Source: Lingula anatina (taxonomy: Eukaryota; Brachiopoda; Lingulata; Lingulida; Lingulidae). Taken from it: a stretch of DNA of 41,525 nucleotides. The notes beneath the pieces were generated by a model, which was given only the letters and a program-made list of their open reading frames with translations, was not told the DNA's origin and searched no databases. This document shows, piece after piece, positions 1 through 10,494 of the stretch. The translations under genes were made by a program, and so were the position numbers. Location of the stretch: positions 45,537 through 87,061 of the forward strand of contig NW_019776144.1 in NCBI RefSeq assembly GCF_001039355.2. The letters are read 5' to 3'. Numbering within the stretch: position 1 is the first letter of the stretch; the number at the start of each line of letters is the position of its first letter.

Positions 1-1000
1 CATGCTCTTAGTTTGAATTAATTGGATAATACGGATATCTGCACCGATATTTTTTTATTTTCTGTACCGTAAGTCTCGCAAGATATGATATTTGGAATAA
101 AAACACTTCATAATGGTTTACAGATGGATGTGATCGTTTGTGAAAAAAAAATTGGATTTAGGGTGGGACAAATTTTTTCACCAAGTCTGTACACAAAAAG
201 ATAAATTCTACCTTGACTTTCGTAGGAGGAAAAGGGTAATACATACTTTTCCTTACACGCCTCGCATTTTGGCGAAAAAACATTTTCTCTGTTTAATATT
301 TATTTGTTATATGGTGGTATAAACGGGAGTGACCCAACCCAAGTTTTAGGAATCATCTTGGAGGAAAGACTAACTTGCACCATAATTAGATGGTTGAGAA
401 AAGGCTAAGATGAAAATACTGTAAAGTTGGGGAGCATTATTGTAAAATCAGACAGTTGGGATTCGGTGTTCATTGCTGTGTATCCTTGATAGCAATATCC
501 AAACTATTCAAGTGGTGACAACCGAACAAACTGTCCTTTTTTGGCCTTTTATAAAACATACATGTTTCGAGTCGTCCGACAGATCAGAATTGTTTCTCCT
601 TATTGGCATAAGCTATTTGATATTTGCGCATGTTGTTGTACTTCATAGTAATACGATATACATGTACAGAAGGGGATTTCAATAATACAAAAACAACAGT
701 AAATAGATTTATACATTTGAGAGTAGATCAGGGCGTTTCTTTTCACTTCTGATCTTCCAAGCAGGCAATAAATCAACACAGCATGGCTCCCTTGTCGCTG
801 CTTCAGTAAATTACAGAGTGAAAAAAGTGGTATTTGAAACATGTGATCCCAACGTGTTGCGACTGAGTTCCGGGCTGCAAATTAACCTGATAAAATTCAA
901 ACACATAATGAGCAGGAAATTGGGTTCAATTCAAACCTCTCAATATTCAATAAAGGACGCGCTTGAAAAGAATGGCACATAAATTGCTTGTGCACGGTGA
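1..1000. other. 5' flank, no gene recognised
   Basis: AT-rich sequence upstream of the ten-cysteine secreted-protein gene. Short open frames occur on both strands, but none has a recognisable domain, a signal peptide or paired splice sites. It presumably includes the promoter of the gene starting at 1049, but I see no convincing TATA box. Unlike the DNA from 1204 onward, it has no second copy in the window. Confidence 0.5.
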
Positions 1001-1048
1001 ATGCGATCGGAGAAATCTCTCGAAGAACAGGCACTAATAACGACAGCT

Positions 1049-2806
1049 ATGAATTGTATGTATATACTAGCCCTTATTCTGTGTTTGGTTACCACGTCGC
1101 AGGTGTATGGAGGGTCACTTGACAGGCGCGTGGCTTGCACCACGTGTCCACCTGTTTATTCTGTTCTTGGAGTCACATTGGGGAATACCGGTGAGTAGAA
1201 ATTAAATATCAAACGTCAAGTACCACATTATCTCTTTTAGGTCACGCAGTCGTAACAAAACAACCTTAAGGCATTTGTTTCACTTTGCAGCCCGACAGTA
1301 TGCAGTATATATATATATATATATATATATATGATACAAAGAGAAAAATTTGCATTCAAAACCGTTATTTCTGTTCTACAGCGACCACAATGAGACCCCA
1401 GTGTTTCAACATTGCATCCCCATGTACAGAAAGCCCTTGCCAGGCGGACAATGCCCAGTGCATGTAAGTAACGGCAAAGATCACACGACCTCAGATGTGC
1501 GTCCATCATACAAATGCATAATTATATTTCTTATCTTTGCACGGATGATAATAATGTAAAAAGAAAAAAGATAATATAAGTAATGTTTAACTCCATAATC
1601 ATGATCAGTCATTGATTATTAACAATGGACGTGAAATCGTAATGAACACCGAATCCCTACTGTTAGTTTTACAATAATGCCACCAACTTTATTTTCAACT
1701 AGTATTTATGTATCTTGGTAGATTTTAGTCAACTTGATTTTTTGGGTTAATAGTCGCACAATTTGACGGAAATTATCATTTTATTCATCACAGGAAGCAT
1801 GTTAATTAAGGAAACGCTCATTTTCAATTTATAGGTCTATTTAACATTTTAAAAGATATTAAAAGTAAGCTGGCAGAAGAATTGTTATTCCTGGTGGAAC
1901 TTTACAAACATTAGGCTAGCAACTTAAATTAAAAATAAAAATTACTAGATTTATCTGTTCTCACACAAAAAACGTAAACGGACTCAAGTTTAAACCTTCG
2001 TTACTGTTGCTCGCAGCGCCATCTCACATTCTCCATCTTATCTAGTTTATATGTACCAAAGTAGAAAATCTGCAACTTTTCAGGAAGCGGGTATGATTTC
2101 TAACATCTCAGAAAATATCTAAAATATTTATTTTAGATAACTCAATAGATAGCTTGAGGCAACTTTCCCAGTGTCACAAGGATTTTAGATATTGAAAAAA
2201 ATTCGTTCCGTCTTTTTTCTGTAATATTTTAGCCATTAACAAATTCCTCAATTCAGTTACATCCATTACAATGTAAGCATGACGATATTATGACAGGGTA
2301 CAGTCAAATGTTTTACACGAAACACATCAAAACTGCTTTCTCATAGAAAGCAATTTGCAAAACCTTCGTTATTAGGCATTATGAAAAAATGTAATTGAGA
2401 TTGAGGACAAAATGTGCAGTTTAAATAAACGTGCATCTGGAGCAGTCTTATTTTGTTAGTATTATTAATGTGCGAATATTATGCAAAAGGGTTGTTGTCA
2501 TTAAAACTTTACTTACTAAAATAGGCTAAAACATTCGTTCCTGAATTTGAAAATACCCCATACTAGCAAGGCATGAATAAAACAAAATCCAATGATTTAA
2601 ACAAACAGATTTATCCCTTTCTGTCACCAGAGATTTAGAAAAAACGTAGAACTCGCGAATATATCTTTTACTTCATTTTCACTTATTATATCATCGCTTT
2701 ATTTTCCAGCACCGGTTGTATGTGTACAGCTATCTGTGTATATAGTACACAACTTCTGCCCTGGAACTCTGCTCCAGATGGGCTTCTGTGTCGGTATCCA
2801 TACTGA
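1049..2806 (+). CDS. Small secreted ten-cysteine protein, 3 exons
   Basis: Three exons join in frame: 1049-1190, 1382-1463 and 2710-2806. Donors are GTGAGT and GTAAGT; acceptors are pyrimidine-rich (TTCTGTTCTACAG, TTTATTTTCCAG). Intron phases are 1 and 2. The product is 106 residues. Residues 1-21 form a signal peptide (MNCMYILALILCLV core), and I chose the ATG at 1049 because it puts the hydrophobic core at the N-terminus; an in-frame ATG at 1001 would add 16 polar residues. The mature part has ten cysteines (30, 33, 55, 62, 67, 74, 78, 80, 84, 102) and no membrane segment. The middle loosely resembles an EGF-like or trypsin-inhibitor-like cysteine spacing, but I cannot assign a family. A poly(A) signal lies at 3050-3055. 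Function unknown; an extracellular disulfide-rich protein is inferred. Exons 2 and 3 recur at 7185-8609 without exon 1. Confidence 0.7.
1306..1332. repeat. (TA)n microsatellite, intron 1
   Basis: About 27 bp of pure TA repeat, 49 bp upstream of exon 2 of the secreted-protein gene. The same locus in the second duplication copy (7065-7135) has grown to about 71 bp. Confidence 0.9.
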
Positions 2807-3049
2807 AAAGTTATGGAAGGAACGAGTGTATGCCATTACCGCCAAGATACACCATGCACTGTATTAAGACATATCCGGTTTGATTCATTGGCTGTTTGCA
2901 AACTACTTCATGTATTTAAGCGCCTGCTGATGCCTTACGAAAATTCTTTCACATGAATAGTATTAGTTTGAATCAGATTAAACTTCCTCTGAGTTGACTA
3001 AGACCTTGTGGTATCTCTTGGTTTTAGAGGGGTTTTGGTGAGATATTTT

Positions 3050-3055
3050 AATAAA
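3050..3055 (+). terminator. Poly(A) signal AATAAA of the secreted-protein gene
   Basis: AATAAA lies about 245 nt after the stop codon at 2804-2806 and is conserved in the second copy. It is the first canonical signal downstream, so I infer that it ends this transcript. Confidence 0.45.
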
Positions 3056-3703
3056 CTTAATAACTTTGAAGTTCTCCACTGTGTAAAATTAACAGGCACT
3101 GGGCTTCTGAGCTATATAAAAGCTCGGGATTATTTCCTTGATAGCGTTATACAAGAAATACACTGAAGTTGCAAATCAACTTGACACTTAAATAATATAC
3201 GCACATGCATAACACAAACGCGGGTAGAATATCTAATGATTTACGTTGTTCCTTGCATTTAGCACATTTAGTAGTAACTTACGTCATGATCTGTATGAAG
3301 CCCTCAACGAAGTGATTAAAATTCCAGTCAAATGTATGCGTGCCTTAACAGCGGGCTCTGTCATCGCGTATAGTCTCGTTATATATGTGTACATAGTCAA
3401 GCCAAACGTGCCTGTGCAGTGTGCATAAGAAAATAAAATGCGTGCCTGAGAAGCTGCTCATCTGAAGCATCGTCAAAGAGGCTTGCGTGTAAGTTTAATG
3501 ATAAAAAATGCAAGAAAACTGCAATGCCAAAGAATATGAAAAATAGTTGTTTAATGCATTAATTTTTTCTCGCGTCTTTAATTTAGACTGCGCAAACATT
3601 TCAGTCTTACTAATGGGTCTGGGCATAAACAGCACTTTTAATGTCCTCATGAATGACGCGCCAGATGAAAATCTAAATTAGCAGTGGTGCTGTTCTGCAC
3701 TGC

Positions 3704-4660
3704 TTAGGGTATAAACTTTGAATACAGGCGTAATCTCTTAAATTCGCCTACAAGATATGTGTATGCATCCATTAATTCGTTGCAGTCTCTTTGATTTTTG
3801 CATCTAAAGACAAAAACGGCTGTCTTCCAACTGCAAACGTTGAGCTCACAGACGATAATATTTATGTAAGAGTCCCCAATGTAAAGGTTGCGGATTACTT
3901 TCCATTCAAGTAACAGGGCAGAGTTATGATCTAAACAATTCGCTTTATCAAACATTATCCCATGTTCAGTTACTTTGATATTTTTCTTCACGCCAGCACT
4001 GAATGGAGAGAAATATTTCCGCCATGCGTTAAATTGTTCGCCATTGCCAACATCATATACTAATATTTTTTGTCCGAGATACGAAACTTTTTTCTCAATA
4101 AGCACATACTCCTGCTCATTGCGTTTCTTCTTTGTGAGTAATGGCGGCTGCAAAGTCACAGAAATACTTGATCCACGGCGACAAAGGTCTTCGTTATCCC
4201 CTCCGGATCTGCCACAGCCGCTGTTGACATCGGCTGTAACTTTTCTATACGCGTCAACCAGATCCAAACAGTCTTGCTGGTTTTTCCCCTTGAACACCAA
4301 AATGCGGCTCTTGTAGTGCGTCTTTCTCGTGACACAGACGAGGACATGTTGATAGAGATCGCCGAGGTAAAATGCACGGACATCGTCAAGCTGCAATACA
4401 ACATGCAAAAATTGGTTGAAAAGACCAACCGAGCTGCCGAAGCTTATTCCGTTTTCTGTGACCTTCAGTTTACCCGGAGTTCCCGTAAAGGCTGGGGAAA
4501 TGTGCCTCCTCCATTGCTGTAGCCGCAAGTGACCATCGTATTCAGTATAGTACTGTCCAAGAAATGACACTTTCTTCTTCATCAATGGACATTGCGTCCG
4601 TTTCTGTTTTTCCAAAAGCGAGGTCTTTTCAGTCTCATGATTTCTTTTTAGAAAGGGCAT
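3704..4660 (-). CDS. Tandem PTB/PH-like domain protein (FAM43-like), copy 1
   Basis: A single uninterrupted 318-residue frame. Two similar domains, about residues 27-141 and 187-305, each have a first strand with (S)F/YLGQ, a Trp (WRR/WRK), a V-T-E-x-G-I strand, an FYLGD/LYIGD segment and a C-terminal helix (KNQxDCxxLxDAY). This order fits the PTB/PID fold, and the YLG start recalls the FAM43 family; the two domains look like an internal duplication. PTB domains usually bind NPxY-type peptides or phosphoinositides as cytosolic adaptors; that role is inferred. No signal peptide or membrane segment. A 45-residue basic/serine linker separates the domains. The gene is tail-to-tail with the secreted-protein gene and head-to-head with the SCP gene, sharing about 1.07 kb of upstream DNA. 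ATTAAA (reverse strand, 3637-3642) lies 62 nt after the stop. The copy at 9538-10494 differs at six residues, all conservative. Confidence 0.75.
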   Translation of the reverse strand: MPFLKRNHETEKTSLLEKQKRTQCPLMKKKVSFLGQYYTEYDGHLRLQQWRRHISPAFTGTPGKLKVTENGISFGSSVGLFNQFLHVVLQLDDVRAFYLGDLYQHVLVCVTRKTHYKSRILVFKGKNQQDCLDLVDAYRKVTADVNSGCGRSGGDNEDLCRRGSSISVTLQPPLLTKKKRNEQEYVLIEKKVSYLGQKILVYDVGNGEQFNAWRKYFSPFSAGVKKNIKVTEHGIMFDKANCLDHNSALLLEWKVIRNLYIGDSYINIIVCELNVCSWKTAVFVFRCKNQRDCNELMDAYTYLVGEFKRLRLYSKFIP

Positions 4661-5730
4661 ATTTTCCCCTGTCTCTTTCCCTTAAACCCCTTTTTCGCAT
4701 ATACGCTAAGAAAGGACTGAGTCTTTAAAGAGACACGAGAATGAATATTTATCTGTTAAGCTACCCTCGACGAAGTTGTAAATAGCAATTTAGATTTGTG
4801 AATGAGCATTTAGCTATGGATACTCCACTAACATGTAGTGGAGAAATGTCATTATGTACATTTATTTTGTGTTTGTGTAGCTCTTTATCACGCATGTTTT
4901 CTACTCTTTATAACAACGCATGATGGGACAACGGTTAATGGATATTACAGATATCATCTAACAATCAACTAGAGTCATTGTCATTGTCACCAGAGTACTT
5001 TTAATCAAAATTAAATTAATTATCTGAAACCATGATCAAAAAGTCTAATGCAAAATTTTTCTACACAAACAAAGCATTCTCAGGTCTGATAAGTACTTAG
5101 TACAAATTAGTTGTCACTTACAACTTGGAGAAAAAAAAAAACGCTTTATTCGTCCAAGTGAACATGTAGAGTGGAACTTTTTGGGTGTTTGTCACAATTT
5201 ATATATTTTAATTAATTTCTGCATTGTAAGACATGGTAGTCCTTCATGTAGTTATCGGTAGATTCAACTCGAGCGTAGGCTTCTAGCAGCCTTTCTTTCC
5301 AGGTCAAAAAATAAACACGACGTGAATTTGGTTTGTGGTATATGATTGTACTCACAGTAAACAATTTCTCTATTATTAAAAAAAGATGGAATAAAATTTT
5401 GAAAGAATTTTTCCTATTAGGGGGAGTTAATTTTATCATGCTGTATGGCGTAAACGCTAAATGACGTTTTAAACGTAGACGAATACATTCTGAAAATCTT
5501 ATACAACCAGCTGAACAATAAATGTAAAATACTCTATGAAGAAAACCGTGATGTCTGACGTATCAGTTACTATAAAAAGCTAATTTTAAGGTATTTATAG
5601 TGTCTGACACACAAAAGCTGTATCTGCGTGACCTAGTTTTGTAACAAGGCGCAGACTTGATGCTTGAGCACCGTTTATAGTGGTACTGACGAAATTTGCT
5701 GCGGCCGACTGCCTCGTGCTAATATTTACT
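4661..5730. promoter_or_regulatory. Shared upstream region of the divergent PTB and SCP genes
   Basis: About 1.07 kb lies between the PTB start (reverse strand) and the SCP start (forward strand). A TATAAAAAG sequence at 5571-5579, 160 nt upstream of the SCP ATG, is a plausible core promoter. In the second copy the matching site reads AATAAAAAG. No coding sequence is supported here: the small reverse-strand frame at 5212-5439 is broken by indels in the other copy. Confidence 0.35.
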
Positions 5731-6264
5731 ATGTCGGTGGCTCCTCTTCCAGAATTTTGGGTACGCAAAATGCGATCTTTTTATGCATTGTTTGATAAAG
5801 ACGGCGATAGCATGGTGTATAGAACGGAGTTCGTAGGCGGTACTGTGAAAACAATGAAGCAACATCTCAAAGCGGAGAAAGTAGAACTACTCGAAAGTCT
5901 GTTGTCGAAGGCGTGGGAATTGTTCTGGGGAGGGGAGAGCACCTGCAGCCTCGATACTATGATCCATCACTACGGGCGCTGTTTCACAGAGCCCCACTTT
6001 CACGAGCTTCTCCGAGAGGTGGGCTCCCTATTTTTTGAAGCCGTAGACGCAGATAACGATGGCCTCGTCACCATTGAGGAGTTCGCCACCTATCTGGGGT
6101 GTTATGGTGTCCACCCCCTGTCTGTTCCTCCGTCCTTTCAGGCACTGGACACCAATCATGATGGTCTGATCAGCAGAGAGGAGTTTGTGAATGCTGCATG
6201 TGAATTCTTTACAAAAACATGCGATACGCCTGCGAAATTATTCTTTGGACCTTTCTTGGGATAG
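5731..6264 (+). CDS. Sarcoplasmic calcium-binding protein, type A, copy 1
   Basis: 177 residues in one exon. SCPs are cytosolic EF-hand buffers of Ca2+ and Mg2+ in invertebrate muscle and neurons. EF1 loop is residues 22-33 (DKDGDSMVYRTE), EF3 106-117 (DADNDGLVTIEE) and EF4 140-151 (DTNHDGLISREE). The second hand is degenerate, as is usual in SCPs. The C-terminus LFFGPFLG corresponds to the FWGPL ending of annelid SCPs. Length is normal for the family. The start is the ATG at 5731; upstream codons stay open for 17 residues but contain no ATG, and the second copy has none either. An oddity is Ser27 at loop position 6, which is nearly always Gly; copy 2 has Gly there. Poly(A) signal AATAAA at 6483-6488. 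Possible TATA box at 5571. Confidence 0.88.
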   Translation: MSVAPLPEFWVRKMRSFYALFDKDGDSMVYRTEFVGGTVKTMKQHLKAEKVELLESLLSKAWELFWGGESTCSLDTMIHHYGRCFTEPHFHELLREVGSLFFEAVDADNDGLVTIEEFATYLGCYGVHPLSVPPSFQALDTNHDGLISREEFVNAACEFFTKTCDTPAKLFFGPFLG

Positions 6265-6482
6265 AAATAGCTTAGGATAGCGTACTTGGCATCTTGGAAA
6301 TACATTTTCGATTGACAGAACACGTTGATATTATATCGTAAACACAGCATTATCCTGGATATGCGACCACTTCTGGCCAGCATGTCAGGCATTATTAACG
6401 TCCTTTAAAAAACATCAAAGTGGCAACGCGGGAAAAGTATATTTTTCCCCTCAATTATCCATACATGTAGATGCACACTGGA

Positions 6483-6488
6483 AATAAA
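6483..6488 (+). terminator. Poly(A) signal of SCP type A copy 1
   Basis: AATAAA about 220 nt after the stop codon; the matching signal in the second copy is at 12329-12334. Confidence 0.5.
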
Positions 6489-6800
6489 ACCTGATGCGGT
6501 TGTGCATTGTTATGAGCGCTATCCGGTCTCTAGACCTGCTGACGTTTAACGTTTACATTTGGGTGAGGGACATTCTACACATCCTATCTTCACATTTTGC
6601 GATCTCGTGAGAGATACAGTGACTAGCAGTGGTCGATGTTTATGTACCTGTCACAAATTTATCCATCACTGACCACCAGGTCATAAACAGTATATGACGG
6701 GCCTTTAGACATCAATGTCAGCATTATTTTTTCATTATACCTTAATTTTTTTTGACAGTGTATGCAAATGGAAACAAAAATAAGAATTAAATGAGGAAAA

Positions 6801-6962
6801 GGATGAGTGCGAATAAGGGGGTAAAAGTGCCCACTTTTGTACATANGGTTTGATGAGGTAGGGGTACCCCTTGTTGTGATGTGTGTGCTTGAATTCTGTT
6901 TAACAAGACCGAGTTGTACAGCTTTCCGAGGCAGCTTGTAATAGATATTCCCCTGTAGTTGT
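6801..6962 (-). mobile_element. Non-LTR reverse transcriptase fragment at the duplication junction
   Basis: The reverse strand encodes a short RT-palm segment, NNYRGISITSCLGKLYNSVL, typical of LINE reverse transcriptases (N-Y-R-G-I-S near motif 2a). Only about 45 residues remain, without the catalytic YxDD. It fills exactly the gap between the two copies of the 5.6-kb tandem duplication. One ambiguous base (n) lies within it at 6846. Confidence 0.6.
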
Positions 6963-7063
6963 TAATATCCAACGTCAAGTACCACATTATCTCTTTTAGG
7001 TCACGCAGTCGTAACAAAACAACCTTAAGGCATTTGTTTCACTTTGCAGCCCGACAGTATGCA

Positions 7064-7064
<1 letters not shown>

Positions 7065-7135
<71 letters not shown>
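7065..7135. repeat. (TA)n microsatellite, expanded
   Basis: About 71 bp of TA repeat, at the same place as the 27-bp repeat in copy 1, just upstream of the orphan exon 2. Confidence 0.95.
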
Positions 7136-7138
<3 letters not shown>

Positions 7139-7184
7139 ACAAAGAGAAAAATTTGCATTCAAAACCGTTATTTCTGTTCTACAG

Positions 7185-8609
7185 CGACCACAATGAGACC
7201 CCAGTGTTTCAACATTGCATCCCCATGTACAGAAAGCCCTTGCCAGGCGGACAATTCCCAGTGCATGTAAGTAACAGCAAAGATCACACGACCTCAGATG
7301 TGCGTCCATCATACAAATGCATAATTATATTTCTTATCTTTGCACGGATGATAATAATGAAAAAAGAAAAAAGATAGTATAAGTAATGTTTAACTCCATA
7401 ATCATGATCAGTCATTGATTATTAACAATGGACGTGAAATCGTAATGAACACCGAATACCTACTGTTAGTTTTACAATAATGCCACCAACTTTATTTTCA
7501 ACTAGCATTTATGTATCTTGGTAGATTTTAGTCAACTTGATTTTTTGGGTTAATAGTCGCACAATTTGACGGAAATTATCATTTTATTCATCACCGAGAG
7601 CATGTTAATTAAGGAAACGCTCATTTTCAATTATAGGTCTATTTAACATTTTAAAAGATATTAAAAGTAAGCTAGCAGAAGAATTGTTATTCCTGGTGGA
7701 ACTTTACAAACATTAGACTAGCAACTTAAATTAAAAATAAAAATTACTAGATTTATCTGTTCTCACACAAAAAACGTAAACGGACTCAAGTTTAAACCTT
7801 CGTTACTGTTGCTCGCAGCGCCATCTCACATTCTCCATCTTATCTAGTTTATATGTACCAAAGTAGAAAATCTGCAACTTTTCAGGAAGCGGGTATGATT
7901 TCTAACATCTCAGAAAATATCTAAAATATTTATTTTAGATAACTCAATAGATAGCTTGAGGCAACTTTCCCAGTGTCACAAGGATTTTAGATATTGAAAA
8001 AAAATTCGTTCCGTCTTTTTTCTGTAATATTTTAGCCATTAACAAATTCTTCAATTCAGTTACATCCATTACAATGTAAGCATGACGATATTATGACAGG
8101 GTACAGTCAAATGTTTTACACGAAACACATCAAAACTGCTTTCTCATAGAAAGCAATTTGCAAAACCTTCGTTATTAGGCATTATGAAAAAATGTAATTG
8201 AGATTGAGGACAAAATGTGCAGTTTAAATAAACGTGCATCTGGAGCAGTATTATTCTGTTAGTATTATTAATGTGCGAATATTATGCAAAAGGGTTGTTG
8301 TCATTAAAACTTTACTTACTAAAATAGGCTAAAACATTCGTTCCTGAATTTGAAAATACCCCATACTAGCAAGGCATGAATAAAACAAAATCCAATGATT
8401 TAAACAAACAGATTTATCACTTTCTGTCACCAGAGATTTAGAAAAAACGTAGAACTCGCGAATATATCTTTTACTTCATTTTCACTTATTATATCATCGC
8501 TTTATTTTCCAGCACCGGTTGTATGTGTACAGCTATCTGTGTATATAGTACACAGCTTCTGCCCTGGAACTCTGCTCCAGATGGGCTTCTGTGTCGGTAT
8601 CCATACTGA
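7185..8609 (+). pseudogene. Orphan exons 2-3 of the ten-cysteine secreted protein
   Basis: Exon 2 (7185-7266) and exon 3 (8513-8609) match those of the gene at 1049-2806, with the same acceptors, the same GTAAGT donor and the same phases. Exon 2 has one Ala-to-Ser change (position 72); a change in exon 3 is silent. The exon with the start codon and signal peptide is absent because the duplication begins inside intron 1. Upstream of it lies only a LINE fragment. Unless an unrelated first exon is spliced on, this is a 5'-truncated copy. Intact splice sites mean it could still be joined to the upstream gene's exon 1 by long-range splicing. Confidence 0.7.
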
Positions 8610-9537
8610 AAAGTTATGGAAGGAACGAGTGTATGCCATTACCGCCAAGATACACCATGCACTGTATTAAGACATATCCGGTTTGATTCATTGGCTGTTT
8701 GCAAACTACTTCATGTATTTAAGCGCCTGCTGATGCCTTACGAAAATTCTTTCACATGAATAGTATTAGTTTGAATCAGATTAAACTTCCTCTGAGTTGA
8801 CTAAGACCTTGTGGTATCTCTTGGTTTTAGAGGGGTTTTGGTGAGATATTTTAATAAACTTAATAACTTTGAAGTTCTCCACTGTGTAAAATTAACAGGC
8901 ACTGAGCTATATAAAAGCACGGGATTTTTTCCTTGATAGCGTTATACGAGAAATACACTGAAGTTGCAAATCAACTTGACACTTAAATAATATACGTACA
9001 TGTATAACATAAACGCGGGTAGAATACCTAATGATTTACGTTGTTCCTTGCATTTAGTACATTTAGTAGTAACTTAATTACGTCATGATCTGTATGAAGC
9101 CCTCAACGAAGTGATTAAAATTCCAGTCAAGTGTATGCGTGCCTTAACAGCGGGCTGTCACCGCGTACAGTCTCGTTATATATGTGTAGATGGTCACGCC
9201 AAGTGGGACTGTTTGAGATTATGTGGAACATAATCTGTAGTGTGCCTATGCAGTGTGCATAAGAAAATAAAATGCGTGCCTGAGAAGCTGCTCATCTGAA
9301 GCATCGTCAAAGAGGCTTGCGTGTAAGTTTAATGATAAAAAATGCAAGAAAACTGCAATGCCAAAGAATATGAAAAATAGTTGTTTAATGCATTAATTTT
9401 TTCTCGCGTCTTTAATTTAGACTGCGCAAACATTTCAGTCTTACTAATGGGTCTGGGCATAAACAGCACTTTTAATGTCCTCATGAATGACTCGCCAGAT
9501 GAAAATCTAAATTAGCAGTGGTGCTGTTCTGCACTGC

Positions 9538-10494
9538 TTAGGGTATAAACTTTGAATACAGGCGTAATCTCCTAAATTCGCCTACAAGATATGTGTATGC
9601 ATCCATCAATTCGTTGCAGTCTCTTTGACTTTTGCATCTAAAGACAAAAACGGCTGTCTTCCAACTGCAAACGTTGAGCTCACAGACGATAATATTTATG
9701 TAAGAGTCCCCAATGTAAAGGTTGCGGATTACTTTCCATTCAAGTAACAGGGCAGAGTTATGATCTAAACAATTTGCCTTATCAAACATTATCCCATGTT
9801 CTGTGACTTTGATATTTTTCTTCACGCCAGCACTGAATGGAGAGAAATATTTCCGCCATGCGTTAAATTGCTCGCCATTGCCAACATCATATACTAATAT
9901 TTTTTGTCCGAGATACGAAACTTTTTTCTCAATAAGCACATACTCCTGCTCATTGCGTTTCTTCTTTGTGAGTAATGGCGGCTGCAAAGTCACAGAAATA
10001 CTTGATCCACGGCGACAAAGGTCTTCGCTCTCCCCTCCGGATCTACCACAGCCGCTGTTGACATCGGCTGCAACTTTTCTATACGCGTCAACCAGATCCA
10101 AACAGTCTTGCTGGTTTTTCCCCTTGAACACCAAAATGCGGCTCTTGTAGTGCGTCTTTCTCGTGACACAGACGAGGACATGTTGATAGAGATCGCCGAT
10201 GTAAAATGCACGGACATCGTCAAGCTGCAATACAACATGCAAAAATTGGTTGAAAAGACCAACCGAGCTGCCAAAGCTTATTCCGTTTTCTGTGACCTTC
10301 AGTTTACCCGGAGTTCCCGTAAAGGCTGGGGAAATGTGCCTCCTCCATTGCTGTAGCCGCAAGTGACCATCGTATTCAGTATAGTACTGTCCAAGAAATG
10401 AAACTTTCTTCTTCATCAATGGACATTGCGTCCGTTTCTGTTTTTCCAAAAGCGAGGTCTTTTCAGTCTCATGATTTCTTTTTAGAAAGGGCAT
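9538..10494 (-). CDS. Tandem PTB/PH-like domain protein (FAM43-like), copy 2
   Basis: 318 residues, intact, same two-domain layout as 3704-4660. Six residues differ from copy 1: L99I, T142A, D155E, N156S, N289S and K308R. All are conservative and there is no frameshift or stop, which suggests that the protein is constrained or that the duplication is very recent. It again lies tail-to-tail with the secreted-protein exons and head-to-head with an SCP gene. Function inferred only from the PTB-like fold: a cytosolic adaptor. Confidence 0.75.
   Translation of the reverse strand: MPFLKRNHETEKTSLLEKQKRTQCPLMKKKVSFLGQYYTEYDGHLRLQQWRRHISPAFTGTPGKLKVTENGISFGSSVGLFNQFLHVVLQLDDVRAFYIGDLYQHVLVCVTRKTHYKSRILVFKGKNQQDCLDLVDAYRKVAADVNSGCGRSGGESEDLCRRGSSISVTLQPPLLTKKKRNEQEYVLIEKKVSYLGQKILVYDVGNGEQFNAWRKYFSPFSAGVKKNIKVTEHGIMFDKANCLDHNSALLLEWKVIRNLYIGDSYINIIVCELNVCSWKTAVFVFRCKSQRDCNELMDAYTYLVGEFRRLRLYSKFIP

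Larger units (their letters stand above)
1204..6800. repeat. Tandem segmental duplication, copy 1
   Basis: This 5.6-kb block aligns along its whole length with 6963-12648 in direct orientation. Differences are scattered substitutions and small indels. Homology begins 14 bp inside intron 1 of the secreted-protein gene and ends just after a T-run at about 6800. The block carries exons 2-3 of that gene, the tandem-PTB gene and an SCP gene. Identity by eye is in the high nineties percent. Confidence 0.95.

Noticed and set aside
1237-1509. Open frames on both strands with IYIYIY runs (also 6959-7312)
   Set aside because: They read through the (TA)n microsatellite; the only supported coding part is exon 2 on the forward strand.
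3246-3428. 60-codon forward frame downstream of the secreted-protein gene
   Set aside because: The duplicate (about 9060-9190) has a 4-nt insertion and a 2-nt deletion that break it, so it is not under coding constraint.
5212-5439. 75-codon reverse frame upstream of the SCP gene
   Set aside because: Disrupted by several indels in the second copy and without a domain or splice sites.
5680-5730. 17-residue N-terminal extension of SCP type A
   Set aside because: No ATG in either copy; it is just open 5' untranslated sequence.
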